Assembly (NCBI GenBank): GCA_964058845.1
Contig: CAXKVR010000260.1
Coordinates: forward strand, 1-46,741
Source: Carex sylvatica
Taxonomy: Eukaryota; Streptophyta; Magnoliopsida; Poales; Cyperaceae
DNA length: 46,741 nucleotides
Direction: 5' to 3'
Shown: positions 23,536 through 38,160 of the stretch, piece after piece
How positions within the stretch are numbered: the stretch's first letter is position 1
Layout of the letters: each line of letters starts with the position of its first letter
Made by a program: the position numbers and the translations under genes
Notes under the pieces: model-generated
Told to the model about the DNA's origin: nothing
The model's database searches: none
Seen by the model: only the letters and a program-made list of their open reading frames with translations

Positions 23536-23544
23536 ATTTATATA
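23536..23544 (-). promoter_or_regulatory. TATA box of the BURP gene
   Basis: TATATAAAT on the minus strand, about 95 bp upstream of the BURP ATG at 23441, is at the right distance for a plant core promoter. Confidence 0.65.
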
Positions 23545-23799
23545 AGGGGAGATGTCTTCATGTGATTATCACGACTTTTTTGTTGAACACCTAGAAAGAT
23601 GACCATCTTAAATAATGATTTCACATCCTCTCCATTAATTGCTGTATATATATGTAACTCTAGATATAAATTAGAGTCACCCTTTTTTAAAATAAAATTT
23701 ACCGGCATCTCTTGATATCACTCTTTTTAGTTATTTAAACTTGTTGATTTCATGAAATAATATTATCATACAGATTTACATCTAAATTTGGAGATGTTA

Positions 23800-24075
23800 T
23801 AGACTAGGGGTGTCAATTTTCTGTCCGATCCGAAGCTGCCATATGGTTAAATGGTTCAAAGTACAGGTCTAGAATATTTTTTCACCGTATCGGATTGAGT
23901 CGGGTTCGGTTGGACTAGACCTGACTCATTTGTTTTAGATTAAATATATATTAAATAAGATTAAGTTGCATAAATAAATTAATAAAGAAAGTAATCAAGT
24001 TATACCGCTCGGCTTGGTTCTATGAGTGACCTGTTCAGATCGAGTCATCGAATCCAGTTTCAATATTTCGACCCG
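23800..24075. mobile_element. hAT-like terminus relic
   Basis: TAGGGGTGTCAATTTTC near 23806 is a widespread hAT-type terminal sequence in plants. The matching right end was not located, so the extent is a guess. Confidence 0.35.
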
Positions 24076-24115
24076 AGCTAAATTGAATTGGAGGAAATAA
24101 TAAAATAGTACCGGA

Positions 24116-24388
24116 GATCAACTCCTACTATCAGGGGGCTAGATGTACAGGAGATCTCTGTATCCTTCCGGTACGTGACTCAGGTAAATTACAAACGAAC
24201 GGCTCAGATTAATCTTAAACAGACTAAAGTAGTCAATCCGGGGCCTATAGAAACTATTAGAAACTATAGGAGTCCGTTTTGAAATTCGTGTCGAGTTAAA
24301 AGAAATAATATAGACCGTCCGTTTGTAATTTGCTTGAGTCAGCTACCTGGTTATACCTGGCGTGATCCGAATTTGATCAACTCCTACT
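24116..24388. mobile_element. Foldback element flanked by 14-bp direct repeats
   Basis: GATCAACTCCTACT occurs at both edges. Between them, GACTCAGGTAAATTACAAACG and a diverged inverse copy (CGTTTGTAATTTGCTTGAGTC) face each other. A related copy of the right arm (TTTCAATTTGCTTGAGTC) is at about 25148-25170. Confidence 0.5.
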
Positions 24389-25535
24389 CTTTTCATGGTA
24401 AATTTGGATGAGAGCTACAATAGCAAAATTTAAGAATACTAAATAAGAATAGAGAAAAAATAGTGATTTTTAAATTAGTGTGAAAATGGTGCTATCCGGA
24501 TTAGTAAAAATATTATTTGGATTATACATTTGAAATAATGAAAAGTTGTAACCGATAAATAACAGTGTTAATAAGATACTAATTAAAGAGAAAATATAGA
24601 TAAGTGGGGTCTTAAACGAATTGTCACAACGTGGAGATAACATAAAATAGTGTCAATTTTGTCATTTCAGGAGTGTGTGGACGAAAATTCGAGAAAAATA
24701 TCATTTTTTCCTCTCCATTTTCGAATAATAACTATTTCAACATTTACAAGGAATAGAGAATAACAGCTATTCTAACTATTCTAAATAGTAAAAATATTGT
24801 TTGAATGCACATTACTATTCCGAATAGCCGCTATTCCTTTATTCTTGACACATCCAAACATACCATAGATCAATTACGATTGAATAAAATTGACTATCAT
24901 TAATAATGCTGTTGGGGTAAAACTTACTAGTGTTAAAAGAAACTACAATATGGAATATAAATTCATCGCTTGATCTCATCTTCCAACGAATTCACATCCC
25001 CTCTTGTTATTTGACTGAGGACAATAGAAATGGACGGTCCAGGATCATTTTTTTTTTAACTTGGCACGAATCTCAAAACACAGATAATACTGCCTGTTGC
25101 ACTATTCCCGAATAAGCACCGGCTGAGAAAAAAATCTGGACCAGCCGTTTCAATTTGCTTGAGTCTGGTACCTGGGAGGATACAAATCCTCTTCCAACCA
25201 GTACTGTAAATAACAGTATGTGGTCGTCGGACGGACTGAGTATACCACCAAACGATTAATTGAGAATAATTAAAAATAATCATCCATAATCAGAAATAAT
25301 CAGTCAATTAGTTAGAAAAATCCATGACAATTTGATTATCACCAACAACTAATCGGTCTAAACGGACGTGTTTTTACAACACTGTTTCCAACCGAAGATG
25401 ATCAGAAACAAAACCAGAATCGTTCAGTTTTCAACAAATGGAGGGAAGATGTGCTATTAATAAAGGAAACTCAACTGCCAGCTGCTCACCAATGCAGTTG
25501 TGGCCCTTGTGGGGTATTGGCACCATAAATCAAGA

Positions 25536-25565
25536 TGACGTGGACGTTTTTCAGTACACGTGTAC
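25536..25565. promoter_or_regulatory. ABRE/G-box-like pair
   Basis: TGACGTGG (25536-25543) is followed by the 12-bp palindrome GTACACGTGTAC (25554-25565). Both contain the ACGTG core of ABA-response elements. They lie about 2.1 kb upstream of the BURP gene, too far to assign with confidence. Confidence 0.35.
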
Positions 25566-25629
25566 GGCTGTCTATTTGTCTCCAACTGCTGACTGATGTT
25601 CTGTGGTCTTTTTTGTGGCCTTTTGGTCC

Positions 25630-26596
25630 ACAATTACAACCGAGATAATTTTTTGATCAGATATAAAATTCGTAATTTAAATAAGATATGATTTTAAAAT
25701 AATTTATTTTCATATAATGCATATAAATATTTAAAAGTTGGTATTTTTAAGAAAGAAAATAAATTTAGTGAACTATTTGTGAATAATTTGTAAAATTATG
25801 AAAAATTCGGAAATCGTATAATTAATTTATTTATTTATTGAAAAAAATACTAAAAATATTACTATGTTATGTTCTATATAAGTTTCCCATTATACGAGTT
25901 GGGACTTGGGGGCAGGGAGATGAGAAATAAATGAACTCTCATATAACTAAAAGCGCATTTAAACAGAAGAAATGAGGTTAATTGATTTTTATTTTATTTT
26001 TAGACTTTTTGTATTTATGTATAATTTTCTATATGATATAGAATAAAATGTTATGATGCTGTAAAATTGACTCTTATTTTCAATATGAAAATTTAATATG
26101 ATTGTCTCACATAGTTTGAAAGTCTGGCCTCATCCCTTCCTATAACGAAAAAAAAAAGAAAAAAAGTAAATAAAATGTAATTAAACTCAATTAAGATTCT
26201 TGCATGAACAATACAAAGAGGTCTGTACTATACGAATAATAAATTATATCACTCAAATTAATGTTTTCCTTTCATAAATAGCAAGACATAACTTTTGTTC
26301 AATTGATAATTAAACCACAATAAATTTTAATTTGTATGGTCCATGGAACAATCAAATAAGAAAAATAATGTCCTCTTTTCCTCATCTATTGTTACAAACT
26401 GTCCAAGTCACAATAGTTGATTCTCAACTGTAGAGAATCATAATGAAAAAAAGGCTACCCATTAAATAGAATGTGCATGCTTTAAACGCTGCACTGCAGA
26501 GTAGTAGCCTCCTAGATTCAGTTGTAAATGTAGATCAGATTCTTATCTAAAATAGTGAGTGCGTATACTACTATGAGATAATTGATCTTCTCATCA
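25630..26596. other. AT-rich intergenic DNA, nothing recognised
   Basis: No coding potential, clear repeat structure or RNA gene was seen. Confidence 0.5.
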
Positions 26597-27331
26597 GATT
26601 ATCACAAAAATAGCGTTTATCGCGTCATAGCGGAAAGCCTAAAAAAAAGCTATAGCGAAAGCTATGCTACGTACATAATATTTTTTATTTTTATAAAAAT
26701 TATATCATATATTTGTACTAAATATCAACATTATCTAAGTTTTATAGAACGATAAATAACATCAAATTGATTAAAAAATTATAATATTAGTATTGAACCA
26801 CTACAAAGTCCAAATTGTGACTCAAAATATCCATAGTAACTAATATCATAAACTATCGATTTTTTTCTATTCAAAATATATTTAGCATCATGACATAATC
26901 TATCTTGTTTCTATTTAAATTTCAAAATAACATAGACATTATGGCATAATTAACTATCTTAATCTGAGCCTTTAAAGCCCCTATAAATTGAAAAAAAAAC
27001 AGCTCATGTTGCATAGCGCGCTGTAGCTTCCTTATTTGATTTTCTTTGATGGATCTCTCATTTAATAATTAATAATTTAATATAAAGCTTAGTACGTCAA
27101 TTGCAAAAAAAAAAAAATTACGATTAAAATCCAATCTAAGTATTTATTTAAAACCCATATAAATTGAAAAAAAAAAAAAAAGCTCATGTTGCATAGTGCG
27201 CACTATTTGCGCTACACACTGTAGCGGACCGCTATTACCACTATAGCGTCCGTAGCTCAAATAGCGCGTTTTGATGCCATAACTTAGCGTTTAGGATCCA
27301 ATAACGCTATAGCGCGCTATTTAGAACACTG
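26597..27331. mobile_element. hAT-like relic rich in TAGCGC words
   Basis: On the minus strand the right end reads CAGTGTTCTAAATAGCGCGC, a hAT-type start with repeated subterminal TAGCGC motifs; the left end has similar AAAATAGCG words. Inside, a block CTATAAATTGA-poly(A)-GCTCATGTTGCATAG occurs twice (about 26980 and 27165). No transposase ORF and no clear 8-bp target duplication. Confidence 0.6.
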
Positions 27332-28099
27332 GTCAATCTAAATGCATGAGAGACAATTTTAATAGAGAATGAATTGTTTTAAGATTCTTCGTATTTTGAA
27401 AATCTGAACGATCTGAATTTTTATAAATTAACTCAAATTTTGAATATTTTATGATAATTACAAAATAGTACGGTGCAAATATGCGAGCAGAACGTGACAA
27501 AAAACATCGGTTTCCGGCCGGTTATAACATTCACTATAATTAATACGAGAAGGGATCTGTGTATGAAGAATATGCGTAATGCCAAAGGCATCCAAATGAA
27601 TCCATAATTAGTCGAATAAAAAAATAAAAAAAGAATCCACAAGTGTCTAGGCGGCTAAGCTCATAACGCATTCGGCTTTCCCATCATGGCAGATTGACAA
27701 TGTACATTAATGCATCTGAAACAATAAATTAAATGTAAGGGTAGTTGGGAATCAAGACTGGTGACAAATTAATGGCCATATATATATGCTTCTCTTTGGA
27801 AAAAAAAAAAAATGTTCTATTTAAACATCATTTTTCTTCTACGCAATTATTTTCTAAGAAGATGTCTAACTATATATATATATATACCTTCTCGAAGTAC
27901 TACATACCACGAATTAAAATCGCCTTAAGCTGATTCATTAGTTTGCTCTAAGATCCATGCATGCTAACTTAATTTTAAAGAATCTCTCGAAATATCAATA
28001 GCGCGGAAAACGATGCATACTCTTGATAATACTATGCTTAATTTTCTGATTCCATGTCTCTTGCCTAATTGAATTTTCTGATAGCAAATGAAGAAAATA
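27332..28099. other. Intergenic DNA, nothing recognised
   Basis: There are short ORFs only, none with family signatures. A small TA repeat lies near 27870. Confidence 0.5.
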
Positions 28100-28553
28100 G
28101 TCCTCAAGTAGTTTTTTTTTTTTTTTTTTTTGATTGATTTATGCCCGTAGGCCTCAAAGTACAAAGAACTGCCAAAGTAATTCCAGCCTCACCCTATTAA
28201 AACAGCCTTTTTTTTTCCTTTAAACAAAACTCAAAGAAAAATCATACTTCTATTCTATCGGAGCTGTAGAGCAAATTGGATATGTGAAACCCATTAAGAA
28301 CTCTCCTGTTTCTGTACCTCTTTTTGCCAGAAAATCCGCTAGTACATTATTCTCCCATCCTACATGTTGGCAGGAGAAACCCCTATTTAGCTTCATCTTC
28401 TTCCAGACTTGGAAGACCTCTTGATGAGCTCCAATCAATCTCCACTGGGGCACTGTGTGCAGCACACGAATCAGCCAAGGTCGACGATCAATCAGTGAGA
28501 AAATTGCATTCCGGTATGTCCTGAGATATAACATATTCAATGTCCTCAAGTAG
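28100..28553 (-). mobile_element. 5'-truncated LINE (RNase H end) with 12-bp TSD
   Basis: The direct repeat GTCCTCAAGTAG (28100-28111 and 28542-28553) flanks an insert with poly(A) on the minus strand (T-run at 28112-28131). The minus-strand reading frame ends in an RNase H-like stretch, CQHVGWENNVLADFLAKRG, typical of the C-terminus of plant L1-type LINE polyproteins. Only about 430 bp of the 3' end was copied. Confidence 0.88.
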
Positions 28554-29527
28554 TTCAAATAACACTTAATGTGAATAATGTGGCCTGGTTAAGATTGTGA
28601 CAGAGGCACATATATAGCACCTAGCTAGCAGATTTGAACACTTTGTTTCATACTATACTGCTAGCCTGCTACATGAATACAGATACGTACGAACGTTACT
28701 TTTGATACAATCTTTTTGTAAAACTAACATGTGGTGCATTATATGTTATATACATATTATTTTAGACTTATCATATGAAATCAAATCATGAAACAGCACA
28801 ATTTATTCCTGATAGTGAGTTTTGACAGATATATGGTTAGTTATTAGTTGAGTTATTAAACAGAATTTGACGCATATGGTTGCCTAATTAATAACTCTCC
28901 AACTGTTTGTGTACATACATTTGGGAAGTTCTATGAGAAAATTAAAAAAAAAAAAAAAACAATTCAAAACCAATGATTATGTAAATTATATTTTCTCATA
29001 AATTGTTGGTAAAAGTTATGTTTTGTATTTTTTGAGTAAATGTTGGAAATCAAGTCATCCAACTATTTAATATCTATAAGAAATATTCCATTTAGGTTTT
29101 GATTCTACCACCTCTCCGTGTTTTGCACTTGTAATGAATCCAATAATTAGTTTGACGACTCAATTCATGATATCTACGTAACTTGAATTTGAAATGAACA
29201 AAATAATTTCAAAATTAGAGTTCGGTGTCTGATATATTAGTTTGTAATTTACTAGTGGTTCTGATCATACAAGGGACACATGCAATTCAAGCGGGTGGTT
29301 GTTTGGTAGGGGTAAAGAAGGTAGCGTTTTTGTTGTGGTGCTTTGTCTGCAGTGGCCATCAATATAACTTGTGCTTGCTTTTTTTGCAAGTTTCATTATA
29401 TGTTCTTTCAAATGTCGACCATCCAACAAGAAAAAAGTCCTGTTTTCTAAAATAGAACTCCACAAGAAGAATATATTTTAAATTATATGCTATCAATATT
29501 TTTTTAAAATCAAATGATAAAGATATA
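28554..29527. other. AT-rich intergenic DNA, nothing recognised
   Basis: No coding potential or element boundaries were identified. Confidence 0.5.
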
Positions 29528-29538
29528 AAAGTAATTTA

Positions 29539-29883
29539 GTGAGGCTATGGTAATATGCATTTTATGGATCGATGAATTCATATCTTCATTTTTAAAGTAT
29601 AAACCGTTGATTTAAAAGGTTAAAAATGATCATGAAAAGGTATTTGGAGACCTAATTTTATTTATTTTAGAATTTCTTTTTTTTAATAGGTAGAAAAAAT
29701 CAATTGATTTAAAAATTCTGAACCATCCAAAAGTAATGATTTTCTAATGACCTAAAAAACAGTATTTTTTTTTAAAAGTATAAAATTTGATCTCCAAATA
29801 CTTTTTCAGATATAAAAACAAAAATTAATTCATAACACGGGTCGATCCTAATTAATATGCATATAATTACCATAGCCTCACTC
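29539..29883. mobile_element. MITE of 345 bp with 11-bp TSD
   Basis: The left end GTGAGGCTATGGTAAT pairs with the right end, which reads ATTACCATAGCCTCAC followed by TC. The flanking direct repeat AAAGTAATTTA is at 29528-29538 and 29884-29894. Internal sequence resembles the dispersed repeat at 13.2-13.6 kb. Confidence 0.78.
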
Positions 29884-29894
29884 AAAGTAATTTA

Positions 29895-31385
29895 CTATAT
29901 TCATATTTAATAGTTAAAATTGTTTACTAAATTTATAAATTACAATTAAAAAGAACAAAACATTCTCTCTAACTTTATAGGATTATCAAAACTAATTACT
30001 GATTTTTTTCTTTCATAAAATATGATATACTGAAATATTACTCTTAATGACTTATATGACCTAAATGAGTTAAATTCAGTAAAAAAAAAAATTTAATAAT
30101 TTTCTTGAAGAATTTAACAATCCAACAGTTCGTCAGGTCGTAAATTGAGATTAATTATAAATCTGATAACCTGTAAACCTATCTGAAAACTAAACATAAT
30201 CATTTCAACTTGACTTAATTAGTTCAATCTAACTCAACTCAGTTTCGATCAAGTGACACCCTATAATCAAATTAACTTAACTTAGGTTAATCAAAAACCC
30301 TAGTACCTTGCTTAAATTTGAACTCAACTTGTGTGACATAACATTCGTACTAAACTTGCAGCCTCTAGCTATAGCTACATCTTGATAGGATGTATGTTTA
30401 TCATGTGAACATAGTTTAGGTTTTAAAGAGAGTGAGCTAGCTAGTATTTTTGTCTTTGAGTGAACTTGGATTAGCACTAATTTAAGAATAACATTAATCC
30501 GGAGCATAATGTTATATTTGAACACGTCACACAAAACACTCTCTCTTGGATTGGTAACTATTATGTTAACCTAACAATATTGGATTAGCGATTAGGAGAT
30601 TAATTAGCTCGGATTAATTAGCAGCTATTCTCACTAATTTTGTGTTTCATCCAAATACACAAGAGCATAGAGCTATGTATTTTTTTAACTAGCTTGTTCG
30701 TCGTTGGCATCCAAAGAGTAAGTTTAATTTGTTATTAGCTAGAATCGTATGGGCCATACATATATAATAACTTTAGTCTTGAGTTCGCACGGGGGATTTA
30801 CAGTCAAGCTAGCTAGAGGGTGCGAGAGTGGGAGAGTGCTAACCACACTATATGATGATTTTAATTTTTTAAATCAATTATATTATTTTTTCTATTTTTT
30901 ATTCTTTATGTAGTTCAATTAAAATGCTAGATATAATTAACTTACTGATTAGAATTCATCATTTTGCTATAGATATGAATTCGAATCTCACCTAGAATAA
31001 ATTACATGGCATTTTACATTTAATCTGCTAATTAAATGTTTCTCATTCTTCCATGTCATGAGTTCAAACGTTATATTCATAAACCATTTCTAACTAAATC
31101 AATTACATGTTAGTATTATGATTTAAAAGCCAACTATTTATAGTAGTATTCTGTATTTTGTTTATAAAATTAAAGAATCTTTTGGATTGTTCAGGTTGAG
31201 AATTTGAAGTGTGAAATTCTATAATAATTAAGTAATAAATACTATAAATATTTATAATTGATATCTCGCAAATTTATCTATATTCCGACATGTATTTTGT
31301 ATCAAAACATGTGTTTAAATATATTAAATTAGTCGTATTTCATTACAATATCTATAGAATGTAGTACTGCTGCAAGTTTGTTCTT
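29895..31385. other. Intergenic DNA with a hAT-like fragment
   Basis: Near 30250 GTGACACCCTATAA resembles the right end of a hAT-type element of the AGGGTGTCA family, but no left end was found. The rest is AT-rich without recognisable genes. Confidence 0.4.
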
Positions 31386-32450
31386 ATTTTGCAGAAATCT
31401 GGCGAAAACGAGAAAAAATATGAAATTCAAAAGTTTTTACACGGTCTGTGTACCATCTTGTGCGGACCGTACAACCCTCTGCCCGACCACTAACATGACC
31501 AGCCATCCACACGACCTGTATTTGATGCTGAAATTTCAGGACCTTAACTTAAAACAGTCATAACTTTTGACTCGTAACTCCGTTTTGAGTGTATGACCAC
31601 TTTTCGAAAAGCCTGTGAGAAGATCTACAATCTGAGCCAAAAACACAGTCACGCGGTCCGTATAGGATTCCACACGGACCGTGTCAGGCATTTTTAGAAA
31701 CAGATTCAGAATATGGAAACAAGGCCTATTGAAGGAAGGTCGGCCAGAAAAGCTTACAAGCGGAATTTCTTGCACCAGAGAGCTTATTCTGGAGGAGAGA
31801 AGTATTTTCTAGGATTTGGATTGCGGCTATTGCTTGGAGGCGAAGTTGAGAAGCAAAAGACGTGAGTTTTGTTGTGGATCTTCATTATTCTTCGGATTTT
31901 ATCATGATTTCTTATTCTCTTACTTGTTTTATTTGCTTTAGAACTATGTTTGAGTAGATTCCTTAGTTTCTAGGGTTGTGATGTAATTAAATATTTTATT
32001 TTGCATCTTAGTCATTGGATTTTGTGTTGAAATTTATGTTTGCTTGATTGTGTTTGATTTTAATTGCTTAGATTAAATTGTTTGATTTTTATTAGTTTGC
32101 CACTAGATGCATGATCATGTCTAAACTGCATTTCAACCCTTATAATCTCTCAACCAAACTAAGTACATGAGATAGGATTAGTGATCCAAAATGTGAACAT
32201 TTCCTCCTATCGACGGATAAGAGGGTACCTTTAGTATACCAAACAAGCAAATAGGTAATTCGGACCAATATACGAAAGTTGAGATTTAGAATACTAAGAG
32301 GATAAATATTACAATTTCATACCAAGTTAATGAACCAACATACGACAGTTGAGATTTACTTCGCATGAAACCTATATTTTCTACATGACCTAAGGTCTAT
32401 GACCGTAACAAGTTTGAAAGAAACAAATACCCATTTCTCCAATTATTTTA
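31386..32450 (+). mobile_element. Second LTR-like relic
   Basis: A perfect interrupted palindrome ACACGG-A-CCGTGT (31672-31684) and related GCGGACCGT and GCGGTCCGT words occur in the first 300 bp, followed by transcribed-looking sequence without ORFs. A block CGA(A/C)AGTTGAGATTTA is repeated near 32272 and 32343. The layout parallels the 9.8-kb relic and the solo LTR at 17.5 kb. Ends are not resolved. Confidence 0.42.
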
Positions 32451-32951
32451 TCATGATGTAATTTGAAACAACTCAAGTCTTAAATAATACAGGCCTTTAC
32501 CAATATGAAAGAAACACTTACCTATTTTTCCAATTATTGTATCATGATGTAATTTTAAACATCCAACTCGTCTTAATTAGATAAATTGACATCATATTGA
32601 AACATACTAACTTTGGGTGATGCAACCTCAAATTTGAAACAACTCGAATCTAAATAAACAATGATCCCAGACAACACAAATCTAAATTGTTCAAGATCAG
32701 ATTGATTCGAACTTGAGACAAATGAAACCAAAATTTAATAATCGGGGCACTGAAAATACCCAAAACCGGAACCCAAATTTAGATAAATTACATAAAAGCT
32801 TGGAACTTTATCCTTGGAACTCGTCTGAAATCAAAAGGAGAATTTGATTCTAAAATTTAAAGTTCTTGGGTTTAATAAAATATGACGTAATTTTTAATAA
32901 GCAAAAAAAAAATATAAAATAAGAAAGTTAATTCTAAAAATAAAAAGACAA

Positions 32952-33708
32952 TCCCATGATTTGAAGTCTCAGCGACGCTAAATAATCACACAGCTCACGC
33001 CAATATATATATATATATATAAGTGGGACTTCAAATGAGAACAAAATTCCAAAAATAAAATTTCTAAAATAATATAAAAGTGAGATTTCAAATTAGACAA
33101 AAATACTGAAAAATAGAAATATTATTTGTGCTTATATATAGGAGCCATAAGATATATTTGGAAAGAAAAAAATATATATATTAATCAAAGCAGATCTTTA
33201 GTACTATAATCAGGGGCGACATAATTATACTAGCTAATTATACTTCAAGGCGATCTATGTTTCTAATTTTGAGTTTTCGCCTTTAATTGTTAAAATGGTT
33301 CTAATTAAGGCTGGAGAAAGGGAGATGTACAAAATTTTATGCGTAGGGAAGCAAAACATCAACAGCACAAATAATCACTAATATAATCGGATATTTCTCT
33401 AATTGGCGAGATTAAATTTTTTGATCACATATCATCTTGAAGAAGCAGAAAAAGATAAAAATTATAGGTCAGGGTATGATATGAGTCTCACATTTGTATT
33501 TTTGTCTAATTTGGAGTTTTATTTTTGGAAAAAATTTCAATATTTTTGTCTAATTTGAAGTCCCACTTTTATAATATTTTAGAAATTTTATTTTCTGGAT
33601 TTTGTTCTCATTTGAAATTCCATTTGTATTTTTTTAGTTTTTATTTTTATTTTTAGCGTAAGCTATGTTATTATTTGACATTATGTAGGGACTCCAAATC
33701 ATGTGGTT
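32952..33708. mobile_element. Foldback element, about 760 bp
   Basis: The left arm (about 32952-33130) and right arm (about 33490-33708) are inverted copies: CATGATTTGAAGTC versus GACTCCAAATCATG, and GTGGGACTTCAAATGAG versus TTTGAAGTCCCAC. No coding content. A target duplication was not resolved. Confidence 0.65.
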
Positions 33709-33916
33709 TTTTTTTTTAATATATAATATATATATATTTTATTTCTTATGAATAAAAATTACGGAATAAAATGGGTTCTGTTGTTTGAACCGAAGCTTCA
33801 AGTACACTTAATAGTGAATATGTTGGACCCTTCTTCGTATAAGGCTTGTTCCAGGCCCAGACTGAAATAAAGGAAATAAGAAAAGAAAACAAATGGGCTT
33901 GGACCTGGGCCGAATC

Positions 33917-37032
<3,116 letters not shown>

Positions 37033-37188
37033 GTTTGTATTTTTTATATATTTATTGCCTTATTATTTATCTTATTGCAGTTATGGTAGCGTATTATAGA
37101 GAAATATTTGTATTTGATTTTATTTATGTATGATTTACAAACAGGTGTGGTACTCCATTTAGTTTTGCACAGTACCTTTAGTAACACC

Positions 37189-37196
37189 AAGGGACT
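37189..37196 (+). promoter_or_regulatory. Aptamer-complementary sequence next to 3'-UTR 5' splice site
   Basis: AAGGGACT is a perfect complement of AGTCCCTT (37443-37450) in the TPP aptamer. It lies 2 nt before a GT at 37199. In plant THIC, such pairing hides the splice site when TPP is low and TPP binding frees it. Confidence 0.7.
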
Positions 37197-37198
37197 CG

Positions 37199-37525
37199 GT
37201 GCTTACTGTTCAACATTTCAATGTGAAGATTGGTAAGAATTATTATAATAAGAAAGTTTCTTATTATGCTATTAGCATTTTTGATGTAATAAGTGAACCT
37301 ATCAAACTTTATGTGCTATGTACATTGTTTTGTGTTTATTTGTATTCTCTTATATATATGTTGATGGATGTGGTAGTAACGAGTAAAGGCATCAGGGGTG
37401 CCAGATATGTATGTAATTCATTACATAAATATTTGCTGAGAAAGTCCCTTTGAACCTGAACAGGATAATGCCTGCGAAGGGAGTGTGCTCTTTCTTTGTT
37501 TTTTTTCCTTTCTTTTTGTTTCCAG
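37199..37525 (+). other. Candidate riboswitch-controlled 3'-UTR intron
   Basis: The candidate 5' splice site TCG|GTGCTT is at 37199. A long pyrimidine tract (about 37490-37522) leads to a 3' splice site ending in CAG at 37525. The intron would contain the whole TPP aptamer, as in functional plant THIC genes. The donor is not a strong consensus. Confidence 0.55.
37389..37488 (+). ncRNA. TPP riboswitch aptamer (THI element)
   Basis: The signature parts occur in order: CAGGGGTGCC, then GCTGAGA, CCCTTTGAACCTGAACAGG, ATAATGCCTGCG and AAGGGAG. P1 closes with GCAT at the left pairing GTGC-type sequence at the right (one G-U pair). The P3 arm is extended by a perfect TATGTAAT/ATTACATA hairpin. It lies in the 3' UTR of the THIC relic, the standard plant position. 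Confidence 0.93.
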
Positions 37526-37642
37526 GGAACTCCCACATATGCCTGGGCCCACTTTTGGACACCGCACTCTTTTCTGCCAAGTATTATAGCTGGTGCAATG
37601 TAATGCCTGGGAAATAATATATAGGTTTCTGTAAACTTTTTC

Positions 37643-38160
37643 TTCTTCTGAAAGTAGATGTTTTCTGGAATGTTAATTTCTTCTGAAAGTAGATGCTTTC
37701 TGAAATGTTAATTTCATGTTTCTCTTAATTATATAAGAAGAGCTTGCAGTTGTTGTTGGTCAACATTACAATTGTCCTCAAATTATCACAAGTTTTACAC
37801 TGCATGTCATTGTTGATTTAGCCATCAACTACAAGCTCTTTCTTTGAAGGAAAACAGAAAATTATTGATCCATGTTTTTTGAAACATTTGCTTTTGAATT
37901 TTTAATGAATTTTTAATGAATTTTTAATTACTGATATAGTTTGGCACTAGGGTATTTCACCTGGTAATATGGCAAGGTGGAGTTAAATACTGCAATCGCA
38001 AAACCTGACTAGGGTAATTTCCTTGTAGTGAGTGATTGTGTAGTTTTGGCAGAAAGATTGAATCACAGTTAAATACTGCAATCTTAATTTTGGATAAGGT
38101 CAACTACTTTTTGCTCTCAACTCAACTCAATCACAGTTAAATACTGCAATCTTAATTCAC
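37643..38160. repeat. Short tandem and direct repeats downstream of THIC
   Basis: About 37643-37715 holds two copies of CTTCTGAAAGTAGATG followed by TTTCTG-AATGTTAATTTC. Near 37897-37925 GAATTTTTAAT is repeated in tandem. The word AGTTAAATACTGCAATC occurs three times between 37980 and 38155. Confidence 0.75.
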
